Below, piece after piece: positions 42,398 through 54,200 of a DNA stretch of 64,000 nt. Made by a program: the position numbers and the translations under genes. The stretch's first letter is position 1. The number at the start of each line of letters is the position of its first letter. The DNA is taken from the NCBI GenBank assembly GCA_949751835.1, contig CATKHK010000017.1, forward strand, positions 124,001-188,000. Direction: 5' to 3'. The notes under the pieces were generated by a model, which had not been told where the DNA came from, searched no databases, and saw only the letters and a list, made by a program, of their open reading frames with translations. This stretch comes from Blepharisma japonicum. Its lineage: Eukaryota > Ciliophora > Heterotrichea > Heterotrichida > Blepharismidae.

Positions 42398-42649
42398 TTA
42401 CATAATTACACAAGCACAACTCCCTTGACTATGCTTTTTTTCTGATTTTTCTTCACTTTCTAAGGCAGATGCTGGTGCTTCAGCAGGACTGAATTCTGCT
42501 ATTCGTACACTGTGATATTTATCGGAAATTAGTCCAGCAGATTCATCTCAAGTAAGCTTATTCATTAACGATGTTTTGCTTTCTAGCAAAGTTGCAGCTC
42601 TTTTTGGAATATTTGTGATAACAGAATGAGATGCGACGCCAGTGATCAT
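42398..42649 (-). CDS. Small protein ending in a CVIM CaaX box
   Basis: 83 aa, with one TGA Trp (NKLTWDESAG). It has no TM segment. The middle is Ala/Ser/Glu-rich and the tail is basic (EKKHSQGSCACVIM). CVIM is a textbook farnesylation signal (the same CaaX as K-Ras4B), and the nearby Cys could be palmitoylated. The protein is not a GTPase: no G motifs are present. It is likely a lipid-anchored peripheral membrane adaptor. No family was recognised, and its coding status rests on the clean frame and the C-terminal motif. Confidence 0.65.
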
Positions 42650-43481
42650 AATTTTATTTAATGTAATTGTATATTTTAAGCATATTAGTTAAAAAAAGTT
42701 ATGTTACAGAGAAAAGCTCATTCATTTTACTAGATTGTTATATTTCTTTTGCAAGGAATTAAAGAAATTATTTAATAGGATAGAGCAATCAAATGTTGTA
42801 AATAAAATTGCTATGCCAAACTTGGTTTTATTTTAAAGTATCTCTTATGCTGTCTATTTTTGATGGTAGGAGAAATGAATAATATAAAGTATCCTTAATT
42901 TATAAATATTTATGCAAGACTGATATAAGATTACTCGATTTAAAAAGCATTGAATTAACAAGAGTTAATGATATTTGCAATTTAATTAAAAGAATAGAAT
43001 CAACAAAAAAAAAGTTGGATCAATGGTTTTTATCTTTTTGGAAATAAATTTTTCTAGGCTATTTTAATAAATTGATTTATATTCGTATGACTGGCATTAA
43101 ACTTTCATCTGAATCTTTATGCATCTCATATAACATTTTTATGTTTATATATAAATAGATTTAGTAGAAGCATTAATTATCCAGTCAATAATTTTTATTC
43201 AATTAGATAAATGATTATCCCATCCTAATCAGTAAAAGCTCCTCAAAGAATTTATTGATTGCTAATTGCCTAGGGGTAGAATTTATTGTCAGGAATATTA
43301 AAACACTCCCGAGTAGACAATAATGATAAAAAATTTGAATAATAATAATAGATCATTTGGAAGGATCAAGTGATGCGTTGATTCAAAATTTGGAAATTTG
43401 AACTATTTAATAAGTACTTATAACACAGCAACATTAATTTCAAGAAAATACCATTTTGATAATCGATATATAAGCCACCTA
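42650..43481. other. AT-rich intergenic region
   Basis: Long spacer; no convincing frame. Short frames reaching into the Rab gene are antisense shadows. Confidence 0.55.
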
Positions 43482-44087
43482 TTAACAGCAGCCCTTCTTT
43501 TTAGTTCCAGCTGGCGCTTTTGTTACCTTCACGCTGTTTGCTGCTCCTGTAGCTTCTCCGAGCCTTTTATCTTTAATTTCCTTCGCAATGTGAAGGAAAG
43601 TTTCATTTACATTGATATTTGTTTTAGCACTTGTTTCAAAAAACTGAATGCCGAGCTCATTTGCTAAGGCTTGTCCTTGTTCTGTTGATATCTTTTTATC
43701 AGGTCTGTCACATTTGTTTCCTATGAGGACCTTGGCTACATTTTCGTTGGCATGCATTTTGATTTGCTGAACCCAGTTTCTGATATTGTTGAATGACTTT
43801 TCTTCAGTGCAGTCATATGCGAGAATGATCCCCATGGCTCCTTTATAATAAGTTTGAGTGATTGTTCTGAAACGTTCTTGGCCTGCTGTGTCCCAGATTT
43901 GCAATTTGATGGTTTTCCCTTCAATATCAATTGTTTTCAATTTGAAGTCGATTCCTATAGTGGTGAGGTGGGATGCTGTGAAGTTATCGTCTGAAAAACG
44001 AAGAAGGAAACAAGTTTTACCAACCCCTGAGTCGCCTATGATAAGAAGCTTTATAAGGTAATCGTATTGAGTTGAACTCCTAGCCAT
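43482..44087 (-). CDS. Rab GTPase (Rab8/Rab1-like)
   Basis: 201 aa with GDSGVGKT (18-25), the effector region [30 protein letters not shown] and ETSAK, all intact. The C-terminus KKKGCC is the double-Cys geranylgeranylation site. The effector and switch regions look most like Rab8/Rab10/Rab1 exocytic Rabs; Rab8 also serves ciliary membrane delivery, but the subfamily cannot be fixed by eye. Confidence 0.95.
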   Translation of the reverse strand: MARSSTQYDYLIKLLIIGDSGVGKTCFLLRFSDDNFTASHLTTIGIDFKLKTIDIEGKTIKLQIWDTAGQERFRTITQTYYKGAMGIILAYDCTEEKSFNNIRNWVQQIKMHANENVAKVLIGNKCDRPDKKISTEQGQALANELGIQFFETSAKTNINVNETFLHIAKEIKDKRLGEATGAANSVKVTKAPAGTKKKGCC

Positions 44088-44574
44088 TACTGAAAATTAT
44101 AACTAATATAATAGAGAGTGTCAGAAATGGAATTATAGGAGTGTAATTTTAAAAATCTATAGATTTTAAAAGAAGGCATGAGATAAAGAAAAAATGATTT
44201 GATGAAAGCTTAATGTTGATTTAAATCACTTTAGAAATTTGTCTCCATATTTAAAGTTATTGAATTTTTAATAGCAAGCGTCTATATATCATAACAAATA
44301 AAGAATAATTTTTAAGCCAATTGATCTAATACCAAGAAAATCTAAATCAATCTTCTTTATTTCATAATTGAAAATATATTACTATATTTTGACAAATTTT
44401 AGTATAATATTTATCTAATTAAAATTAAATTATATTTTTGTATAATTTCTATTACAATTCATATTAAGCATCAAGTTTCAAAAAAGTTTTAAATTATGCC
44501 AGCATTATAGAAAAACAATATGATATTCTTAAAATTTTGTTAAAATGCTTATAGATTTAACCTTTTAATCAAAG
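44088..44574. other. AT-rich intergenic region
   Basis: No gene or motif was recognised. Confidence 0.55.
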
Positions 44575-45567
44575 TTATAGGTTAAAATATGCAGTTGCAC
44601 TGTCAGGGAACTCAGTAAAGATTCCGTCCACATTTTCATATAAAAGCTTCAAATAATATTGCTTAACTGTGAATCCCTTTGGTAAGACATCATCTCTTAT
44701 TGTCCAAGGATGAACGAATAAATCGTTCTGATGTGCCAAAGCCACAAATCCAGTGCTATCAAACTGCCCATTAAACAAAAACCCTAAATTAGGGCCAACT
44801 CCATGAACAATGCTTGCATACTCTGTCATATTATAAGGTAGCCCTGAACCTGAGTCAATCAAATAAACCAATGGAAGATCTGTAACATTTGAGAAGAACT
44901 GTAAAGTTTCTAATTCAAAGCACTGCAGAATGATTGGGCACCTCTCAGAAGCACCTTTTAAGTCATCTACTCCAAATTTCTTTAATGTATCAAGCAGCAT
45001 TTGCTGTACAGGGAATCCTTTAGAGTTATAATAGGCAGGGTTTTTCAGCTCAATATAAGCTCCAACCAAAGGTTTTTTGTTCTTTTTTCTCTCCTCATTT
45101 TGATTTACAGCCCACTGTAAAGCCTCATCAATAGTAATTTTATCAAGCAAGTAATTGAAAGTTGCAGGTCGAAATGACAGTCTTTGTTTAGCTTTAAGCT
45201 GTTTTATTTGTTCAAGTGTAAAGTCTTCAACAAACCAGCCTGTTTCTGTGACATTTCCAGAATAGGTTTGTACAACCTTTGTTGTATGGAGGTAGGCGAA
45301 CTGAGGTAGTAACTCCACATTTGAAGTTTCGTTTAGCAGATTATCGTGATTAATGACTAAGTGAAAATCTTTAGTTGGATTAAGGTCAGGCTCTATATAA
45401 TCAGCTGACATATAAGCTGCAACATCATATGCTTGTAAAGTATGCTCAGGAATATAACCACTTGCACCCCTATGGGCTATGTTCAAGGGTCTCTTTAGAT
45501 CTTTCAGATAAGAAGCAGGTGTTTGTTTTGCAAAAGCAACTGATATGAGAACAGTTATAAGCCACAT
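44575..45567 (-). CDS. Secreted glycerophosphodiester phosphodiesterase (GDPD)
   Basis: 330 aa with a short signal peptide (MWLITVLISVAFA). GDPD motifs follow: IAHRGASGYIPEHT with the catalytic His-Arg and metal Glu, YIEPDLNPTKD, and VINHDNLL with the second catalytic His. The enzyme hydrolyses glycerophosphodiesters to glycerol-3-phosphate and alcohol. The GlpQ-type spacing and secretion signal suggest lysosomal, phagosomal or extracellular action. No TGA codons. Confidence 0.93.
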   Translation of the reverse strand: MWLITVLISVAFAKQTPASYLKDLKRPLNIAHRGASGYIPEHTLQAYDVAAYMSADYIEPDLNPTKDFHLVINHDNLLNETSNVELLPQFAYLHTTKVVQTYSGNVTETGWFVEDFTLEQIKQLKAKQRLSFRPATFNYLLDKITIDEALQWAVNQNEERKKNKKPLVGAYIELKNPAYYNSKGFPVQQMLLDTLKKFGVDDLKGASERCPIILQCFELETLQFFSNVTDLPLVYLIDSGSGLPYNMTEYASIVHGVGPNLGFLFNGQFDSTGFVALAHQNDLFVHPWTIRDDVLPKGFTVKQYYLKLLYENVDGIFTEFPDSATAYFNL

Positions 45568-45930
45568 TGGACTATAAGCTTTAATGATATCAAAATTCAG
45601 TAGAGAAAATGTTGCAATATAGATGTCATCAATATAAAATTAAAATCAAATTCCATAAAAACTATGAATTTGAAATACGAAAATCATTGGCTGAGTTTAA
45701 ACATTCTTAATTATATCAAGTCTAATCCTTATTAGATTATTTAAAATGATAGCTCTAAAAATAAAAAGGTTGCTGAAAAATAGAAGTAAGAATTTATATG
45801 CTGAAATCACTTTTTAGATTGTTCTAAAGGTTATTTAGAGACTTCTTTAAAAATACACTTTTAAATTTATTCCTATAAAACAAAAATTATTTTTCAAATA
45901 TTTTACTATGGTATTAAATTATTAAATTAA
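45568..45930. other. AT-rich intergenic region
   Basis: No feature was seen. Confidence 0.55.
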
Positions 45931-47712
45931 TTAAAAAGCATCCTTATCGCTTTGAAAAGTTGGAAGAACTTCTTTCGAGAAATTATCAAATTCAATATTT
46001 CTCCCCAACCCTTTTGAATAGCGATTTAACAATAATTTTCTATCTTTTGTTGTTGTTTGAATACCAACTCTATCAAGAGAAATTCTTAGATCATCTTCAC
46101 TAATTTCTCCATCCCCGTCAATATCAACTGCATTAAACTTCTCCATAATATTCCCTTCATCTATACCGTTTAATTCAGCTCTTTTTTCTTCAATTTTTCT
46201 TTCAGAATCAAATGTTATTGCAAATAGTTCCACTATTTTTCTTCAACAGTCTTCAGAAAAGCTTCAATCTTCTTTTTCTTTCGTCATAAAATGAAAATCT
46301 TCATTTTTTGGATCAATTATATTTTTAAAGTTTTCTAAAGTTAATTTCATAATTAGATCTTGGTTCCCAAACCTTCTAAACAAAATTCATAAATCATCAG
46401 GTGATGGGTCAATGTCCAAATCTTTTAAAAAATTTTCAAAATCTGAGATTAGCAATTCCCCTTGCCCATTTTTATCAATAAGATTAAAGAACTTACCAAC
46501 AGAGAACTCTTTAACCATTGCAAGATTTTGCCGAAAATACTCTATTCTTCTTTCACAAAATAATTGCAAAGCGAGAAGATTTGAAACCTCTTTGTCAATA
46601 GAAAATTCAGGATATAAGCTTTTAGGATCAGCTTCTCTTTTATAGTTATCGTTTTCTTTTTCTGGTGTATCATAATTTTCTATATTTTGTAGATCATCTT
46701 CAATTAGTTCTTCTTCATCTTCTTTAAATCGTGGACTTAGAAATCTGTTTTCTGTTGATGAAATTGAACCTTTTTCTTCCTCTAAATAGTCCAGCTTTTC
46801 TTCTGCTTTTTGATCTTGTTCAATATGCACTTCTTCATCTTTTTCATCACGTTCAATTTTTTGGTCAATAATATCTTCATCAATTATTTCTTTAGATTGG
46901 GTATCTTCTTTCTTTTCTTCTTTTTGAGAAGATGAGCTATTTAAATTTTCGCTAGGGACTCTAAAATCTTCATATGATTTCATTGGATTTTCATTTGATT
47001 TATTTACGTCTTGAGACTTGCTGAAGTTTAAAGGAGTGCGATTGCTGATATGCAAGGGCAATAAAGCATCTAAAAACTCCTCAAAGGTTATCACTTGATC
47101 TTCATGTGTATCAACTCTTCTCAAAAAGCAGTCGATGTCTCTCTGGCTTAAATAATGTCCAAATCCACTTGTAAAATCAATTATATCATCTTCTCTTAAA
47201 TATCCTTTTTCTTCTCTATCAATTATAAGAAACGCACTTCTTATTGTATATTTAGGTTCTTTATATAAATATGCTTTTAAATTTTCTAGCTCTCTTTGGA
47301 AAAATAGTTCTTTTTCAATTAACAATTTCAAGCTGATCTCATAATTTGTGCTTTCTCTATAAAATAATCTTCTATTTAAAACATTATTTCTTGTAATATC
47401 ACTACTTGAAGGCAAAACAAATTGAAAAAAATCTTCGAGATCCAAGCGACCATTAAGTTTCGAGCTGTATTGCCTTACCAATAAATCAAAGTCATCATCG
47501 CAAAATTTGGTGCTCTTCTCTCCTAAATAGTCTTTAAAATTTTTTGGTATAAGAAAATCGGAACTTCGATAAGATAACTTTTCAAAAACTAGATGAGGAT
47601 TGAAATCTTGATAATCGCATAAACGTATTCTGAAATTTTCAATGCTCCTTTCGCCTTCTATAATCTTTATTATCAAGTTGCAGAGCTGAATCTGAATGTT
47701 TGAGTCTAACAT
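45931..47712 (-). CDS. Multi-EF-hand protein with acidic middle
   Basis: 593 aa read through three TGA Trp codons (DDLWILF, KEDWSFS, EDCWRKI). It has several EF-hand pairs. The clearest loop is DIDGDGEISEDD near the C-terminus; others are degenerate (DREEKGYLREDD, DKNGQGELLISD, DTHEDQVITFEE). A Glu/Asp/Lys-rich segment of about 110 residues splits the EF-hand modules. Similar long EF-hand proteins occur in ciliate cortex and cilia. Function is not known. Confidence 0.85.
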
Positions 47713-48172
47713 TTACAGTTAACGGTAAAATAATTTTGAAATAGCTGATAATTTTTAAGTTTAAAATGAGATCCATTAATATAAATATTTTTCTTTAGAG
47801 AGGACTATAAAGAATCATAATTTTTGGAAAGATTTCAAGAAAATATGATATTTTAGACAAAAGAAAAACCATTTTAATATATGTAATATTTTCAATATTA
47901 AATTAATAGCACAAAATTTTAAATACTCTTTGCGTTAATTTATTTTAGAATAGGAAGGGCAATTAATATTTCCTAAGAATTGCTGCTATTATTTTTGCAC
48001 ACACCTATGAAAGTCTAAAATGTAAAATATCATATTTAGCAGCAATAAAAATTCTTCTATTTCTATTTCTATTTCTTAGCGCTTTTAAATCTTAACTCTT
48101 CATCATCTAATTTCTTAGTTTTCAAATTCAAATAAATCTTCTTGATGCTGTCTATCTTTGTAAAATTTTTTA
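47713..48172. other. AT-rich intergenic region
   Basis: Divergent promoter region with a short TTTCTA microsatellite (about 48053-48076). Confidence 0.5.
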
Positions 48173-48802
48173 ATGGCGTTCATGAAATATGACCCTGGGT
48201 ATGATTTCTCCAATAAAGGAATCGATTGGGAAGAATACCAGCGTGAAGTCCGCTTAAGAACTGATGCAGTATGGGAGCGTCAAAAACTCAAAGATTATTT
48301 CCGCCTATTTTACAAGATTTTCTACTGGGATCCAAAAACAGAACAATATTACATCACCATGCCTCTTCATAAAAACTATAACTCTCCAGATGGCTGGCGT
48401 TTTAAAGCTCATAATGGCTACAACCCTACAGGCAAAACCAATTCTTATCAAAGAAGCAAAGCCAAAGAATTCGGTACAAGAACAGTCTCCCTCAGCTACG
48501 CAGATACTTTAAGAGACAAAAACACTGTTTGCTTCTTCCGTTTTAGAGCTTATAAGAAATGCGAAGGAAATACTTTACACCCTCAAATTATGGAGAAGCC
48601 AGGGGAACAGTTTAACCCAGAGTGTTATCAAGAAATGCTTGATATGGTCGAATACTGCAGCAATGTACAACTTAACTGGCTTTCTGATATGTGGCACCAT
48701 ATGAAGATGAATCAAGATAAGTCAGTATTCAGCAATAATGATGAAATGAAAATGATGATTGATGAGTTCGACAACCCTGACGTGGATGTCAAGACTTATT
48801 AA
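48173..48802 (+). CDS. Conserved-looking protein with CX9C-type cysteine pairs
   Basis: 209 aa with aromatic-rich N-terminal half (KDYFRLFYKIFYWDP). Two cysteine pairs follow: CFFRFRAYKKC (CX9C) and CYQEMLDMVEYC (CX10C), in helical context. Paired CX9C helices are typical of mitochondrial intermembrane-space proteins and complex I accessory subunits. All seven or so Trp are TGG and C-ending codons are frequent, suggesting strong expression. A ciliate respiratory-chain subunit is a reasonable guess, not an identification. Confidence 0.75.
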   Translation: MAFMKYDPGYDFSNKGIDWEEYQREVRLRTDAVWERQKLKDYFRLFYKIFYWDPKTEQYYITMPLHKNYNSPDGWRFKAHNGYNPTGKTNSYQRSKAKEFGTRTVSLSYADTLRDKNTVCFFRFRAYKKCEGNTLHPQIMEKPGEQFNPECYQEMLDMVEYCSNVQLNWLSDMWHHMKMNQDKSVFSNNDEMKMMIDEFDNPDVDVKTY

Positions 48803-49094
48803 GCTAATTTCAGCTTTTAAGAATTTTTTTAAAGAATAATCAGATTAAATACTGATTTTAGAATAAGAAAAATAAATGCATACTAATCTGTAAGATTGCT
48901 TTTAAAATTTTTTGATTAGCCTCAAAAAATAAATAGTAATTTCTTTATTTCCATAAAGAATTGCAATAAGAAAATTCTTCATTAAAGCTTATTTTTAAAA
49001 AGTAAATGTCGATAAAACTTTTTTTTCTCAAAATACTATATATAAATAGATGTTGTATAAGATAGCATTATTAATTTATTAATTTTTATTATTT

Positions 49095-49724
49095 TTAAAA
49101 TTTTATCAATTCAATACCTCCAGTGTCTTCATCAACTTTCCACATTAAATTTAGCTTCACCATTTTTCGGTTTCTTTCATTTACTATTTCTTTAGTTTTT
49201 TCAACTTTTATCTTCAAAGCGTCGTAATCAACTTCACTCATGCATCTTTTACATTTACATCTTCCGTTTATAAAAATAATTATCCCTTGAATTATTAATG
49301 ACGCTGTAATAAAAAATATTCCAATATAGCTTAGTACATTATCATCTACTCAGTAAGAATCAATAATTAAGAATAAACAGAAAATTCCCATTAAACCAAT
49401 TGAGAATATCAAATAATTTCAAGCTATTGCATCTGGTTTTAAATCTTCAATTTTTGCGAGATTTGCTCTCTGTAAGTAAAATTTAAGAGCTTGACTTATT
49501 TTGTTCATCGATTTCAAGATTTTGAGAGAGGGAACATTTAAATCTTGCATCAAAGATTCAAAATTATTTGTGCATTGAGGATGCAAATTAAAAGTATTTG
49601 AATCATCCAAAGTAAAATAAATTTTCTCCTCTATTTCTAATTGAGGGGCAGTTTTTATTGTGACTATATCACCTTCGTTTACTTCTGAAAACTTTTGGTC
49701 ATATTCTGCCATATTAATTGTCAT
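49095..49724 (-). CDS. Two-TM membrane protein of unknown function
   Basis: 209 aa, with two TGA Trp. A soluble N-terminal half is followed by two hydrophobic segments (LIFSIGLMGIFCLFLIIDS and YIGIFFITASLIIQGIIIFI). Then comes a CKCKRC cysteine cluster and a basic helix ending ELIKF. Hairpin topology with both termini in the cytosol is predicted. No family was recognised. Confidence 0.75.
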
Positions 49725-50293
49725 AGCTGTTATTATAATAGTTTCATTTCAGATAATTTAAGCAAATAAATATGGTAGAAGCTCAGCTTTTAAAGCATAC
49801 TTAATACTATATGAGTAAATCAAACTTCTTATTTCTTTAATACACTTAATCTTAATTCAAAAATGTTTCTTGCAAAATTGCCCAAAAAATTTGATATATT
49901 TTAATTATCTTAAAAATAGAGAATTTTTTTTCAAATAAAATGATTAAAATCCTCTTTTAAATAATTTATTAAGAATGTTTCACTAGAGAAGACATTATAG
50001 ATTTTAATAATGGAAATCCGAACGCAGATAATTTAGTAATAAAAAGATTTTATGTGGTGTGGACATAAGAAGGATGAAAAATGAAGATTTGATAACTAGG
50101 CTGCAATTTTATTTAACCATGCTAAATGAAAGATTATGAAATTTCAATTTCAATGATTTAATGCATCATATATAAAAAGAAAGAGAATTGTTTTTAGCAA
50201 GACTCCGAAGGGCTTTGTTCAAAGCCAGTTTAATCAAGCATTAGTATAATTTTTTGATTTTTTATTGTCAAAATGGCAGTAATACTTAATAAA
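49725..50293. other. Intergenic region
   Basis: AT-rich. A plus-strand frame (about 50052-50249) looks weakly coding but contains an internal TAG. A perfect 7-bp inverted repeat with a 2-nt loop lies near 50211. Confidence 0.4.
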
Positions 50294-51226
50294 ATGAGCA
50301 AGCCTGTCAGAAAAAACGGGTTCGATCGCCCCCTTGACCCTCTACAAGTTTCAGGCTGAATCCTCATGTCTTCAAATTTGGTTATTGTTGGGATTATCTT
50401 AATCCCAACTTTTGAGCAATCATTGCAGGTATTCTCCAAATAGATAGTGCTCTCAGTATTATTTTATTCTACTCAATTAATTACTATGGCATTAGTTGCT
50501 ATTTTGACAGCTGGAAATCCAACAGACCCTATTTTAGTATCTAATAAAACAGCAATAAAGAAAGGAACTCCTTTCGATAAATCAATTTCTAAAACAGTAT
50601 GTACAATATGCTGCTGCAGCGTCAGTCCAAATAGCAAGCACTGTGGTTCTTGCAATCGATGTGTTGATGGGTTTGACCACCATTGCAAGTGGTTGAATAA
50701 TTGCATAGGAAACCAAAACTATAAAAAATTTATACTACTTTTGATAAGTATTGATATCAATATGCCAATCGTAGTAGGATTTGGGATTAAATCTTTATGT
50801 ACATATTTTAGTGATTCTGAAACTTATAAAGAAAGATTATCAGAAGTATTTGGAAGCTCAAAAGAAGTATTATTTTTATTTTTTACCTTTACTACAATAA
50901 GTGAAGCATTTCTTATTATAATGTATGATAGCTATTTAATTGGATACCATGCTTGACTTAAATGAAAAGGACTTACAACATACCAGCATGTTTTAATAAA
51001 GAAGGCAAAAAATGCTAAAAAAATCCATTCAGATGTGGTTTTGCACAATTCAATCAAAACGTCATATTTAGTTCCTTCAACAATTGGAGATAAAGAATTA
51101 TCATTATTCTCTGAAAACGCTGAAACTAAGCATAATAAACCTGTAGAGTTCCCTCTAACTGGCTCAATTGTATATAATTCTATTAAAGAGTCAGAAAGAG
51201 AAGATGCAGAAATTCATGCTGTTTAA
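50294..51226 (+). CDS. DHHC-type palmitoyltransferase
   Basis: Two exons around a 15-nt intron (50429-50443) give 305 aa. The start MSKPVRKNGFDRPLDPLQV matches the N-terminus of ZDHHC1/11-type enzymes. Four TM segments flank the Cys-rich domain: CTICCCSVSPNSKHCGSCNR, then FDHHCKWLNNCIG with the catalytic DHHC. A TTxE-like TTYQ follows TM4. The enzyme S-acylates membrane proteins at ER/Golgi. At least three Trp are TGA, including one in exon 1. Confidence 0.94.
50429..50443 (+). other. 15-nt intron
   Basis: GTATTCTCCAAATAG, A at position 10; joins the first two TM segments of the DHHC protein. Confidence 0.93.
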
Positions 51227-51248
51227 AAATTTAATTAATATTATAACC

Positions 51249-54200
51249 TTATAGTTGGTTACCTAAAAAGTAGTTTACAAATGCACTTTCTGTTGGAAAT
51301 ATTGCATTTTTTGACGAATAAATTTGGTAGGCTTTGCTGATTTTTTCATCTTTATTTTCATTATATAGAAATTGGATTAGAAGAGAATAGCTCTCTAAAG
51401 ACAGAGAGTTCAAAAATTCTTCAAATAACTGTTTATTCGAATATATAGAGCCAATCATACCGTATTTATTTGGAATCTTCATGATCCCATCTTGCAATGT
51501 ATTTATTTCTACTCCGCAAAATGTCTCTTCATCACATTCCATAAGTTTCGCATAAAAATAAGCAGAAACTTCAAGCCCATAAAAATCTGCAAGTCTTGCT
51601 GCATAATTGATTCATTTATTGCATTTGATTTCCACTAAGCACTCAATAATTTTTTTAATTGAATTTTCATTGATTTCTAAATCAATACAAATATCAACAA
51701 CTCTTCCGATTTGTTCTTTCGGAATGTCAAACTTAGCACCTTTTTCATTCAAAAAATAGATCATTTCTTCACAGCTTTTACCTATAATTAGGTCGGCGCT
51801 ATCTGATGATATACTCCTATAAATCCCTTCACTCCCAAGCCATTCTAGAATATATAACAAAACTAAATAGGCTTTGAACTTTAAGAGAGCTTCAAGTAGA
51901 TTTTCCCATAATTTTGCGTCTTTTAGCTTATAGTCCATACAAATTCCTGCAATTAATTGGATTGTTCGATACTCACTTGAATGCTGCTTATATAAGGACT
52001 TGCATAATGTGAGTTTATCACATTTTAGTAATGTTTGCAGGTCATAAGGAATTTTAAGAACCTCTAAATCAGCCATATAATAAAGGTGCTGCAAATAAAG
52101 CTTTATATCTTCTGTTGGAAATAAATGTCTATAATCTTCAAGCTCTTCCATAGAAAACAGCTTTAATAGCATTGTTACTGCTCTTGCAATAGTTTTAAAG
52201 GAAAGTTTAGAATTTTTAGGGTTTGCTCCATAGTTCAAAAATGTCTTAAAAATCCAATTTCTGTCAATCGCCCTTGCAAGATACTCTATCCTTAATTCAT
52301 TCAGCAAATCAACATTATCAGCACAATAATGGGTCAAACTATAAGCTCCAGTTCTTTTTTTCCCGATATTTTCGTCAGATTCTTTTGGTTCTTCATTTAA
52401 TCACTGGTATAAAAGCTCGTATTTAAGCTGCACAAGATCTATTTGAAACCTATTTGATATAGATTGGATTAAATAATCCAAATCAGCTTTTTTGAAGCTT
52501 TCTAATCTGTTATTAACCCTTGGAACTAAATGAAAATATAAAGCAATAATCAATTCTTTAGGATTATCAAGCACAGCTGAAAATTCTGCTTCAAGTCCAT
52601 ACTTTTTCAGCTCAAATCTTGTTGAATAGACACTCAATTTCCCTTCATTTATTTCGATAGCATTTTTTGTTTTTACGAGTAATGCTTGATTATTATTGTT
52701 TTCACATCACTCATACCAAGACCTCAGCACTTTTAAGTGTGCTTGTTTTAAAGCTAAAAAATCTTCACTTAAAGGATAATGCTTTGCAATTTTTTCATAA
52801 AGGTCGCATTTTGTTTTATAAGCTTTTATTTGTGATATTGTCTGCTTAATTTCTGAAAACTGAGGGCAATAATGGCAGCGATTGTTATCGGAGTAGGAAT
52901 GTGTGTGCTTTTGAAACATATTTTCAATAGCTCTTACTCTGAACCAATCTTCGTCTAATGATAAAGTTGAAGCAAATTTTATTAGAGTATCAAGAGTAGA
53001 TAATGAGAGTTCTTCATTTAAAATTGACTTTGGATCAGTTAAGAATAAATCAGCTGAAAAGTATATGTAATTCATAGCAGAGTAGACTTTCTGCACCTCT
53101 TTGGTAACTCCTCTAGCATTTTCTAAAATTGTTGACCTCTCTTCATGTGAAGGCTGAGTGACTCGTCTGTATTGGCTTAAAATTTCTATAGTCGCGTAAT
53201 ACTTTTTGAATTGTTGTTGGTTTCTATCAAGATTTACGAGGTACGAGAATATGAAAAGGATCCTTGGATAGTCTAAATGAACGACTCTAGGTAAAATCCT
53301 GTCTTTGAGGTGATCTAGTAGTTCTTCAGGCTTAATATCATATGCAGCAGCTACAACTTTATCTTTATAGGATTCATCAAAAGGACTATCATTAATGTAT
53401 TCAGAAAGCTCTTCAGGATCCAAGTCTAAATGCTCTTTGATTTTGTTATTTAGAATAGGATTAAGCAGCTGGTACTCAATATATGCCAGAAATGCATGGC
53501 TTTCATCAATATTATAAGTCCTACAAAGCTCTAAGCACATGTCTAAATCTTCAGTTTTATGCAAAATCTGAGGAAATAATTCAATTAGTGATTGCTCTCT
53601 GCCATTCAAAATAGATTTATCAAAAGGGATTTTCAGCAAATTCAAGGTATGTGTCCATCTTGATGCCGCTTCATGGTTTTTCCAGTTACCAGCTTGGTCA
53701 TGATCTCTTCACAATATTGCAGAATCCTGCCCCAGTTGGCAAATCATCTGTGTCTTTGAGTATTCATTATTTCTCTGAGGTAAAGATCTATTTAAGTACT
53801 CAAATGATTTATCATGCCCCATAGAAAGTGTAATTCCTAAAGCCAATGAATAATCAATTTCTCTTGAGCTTAAAACCTTATTTAATAGCACACTTGCGAT
53901 TTCTTCAACTGATTGGTCTTTTATAAGTTCTAATGATTCAAGGAGAAGGTTTGTGGCAAGAACTAAACATCCACTCCTGTGTAAAACGTCAAAAAGTTGC
54001 TTAGTACCTGCTTCTTTATGAGAAGAGCGTGATTGAATATAATTACGGACAAGTGGAATAACTTCTTTAGTATCAAGAAACATTTGTTCTTCATTGAAAA
54101 TATTGTGGTTTTCTTTATCTTCACTTTCTGTTTGTTGATAAATCCAGCCTGCACGCTCAATATCGGTTGAAAGTTGGAGAAAATCCGAAATTTCTTCTGG

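Noticed and set aside
43398-43667. Plus-strand 89-codon frame
   Set aside because: Mostly antisense to the Rab gene; no family match and no independent coding signal.
50230-50439. Minus-strand 69-codon frame
   Set aside because: It is the shadow of the first exon of the DHHC gene and has no proper ATG start.
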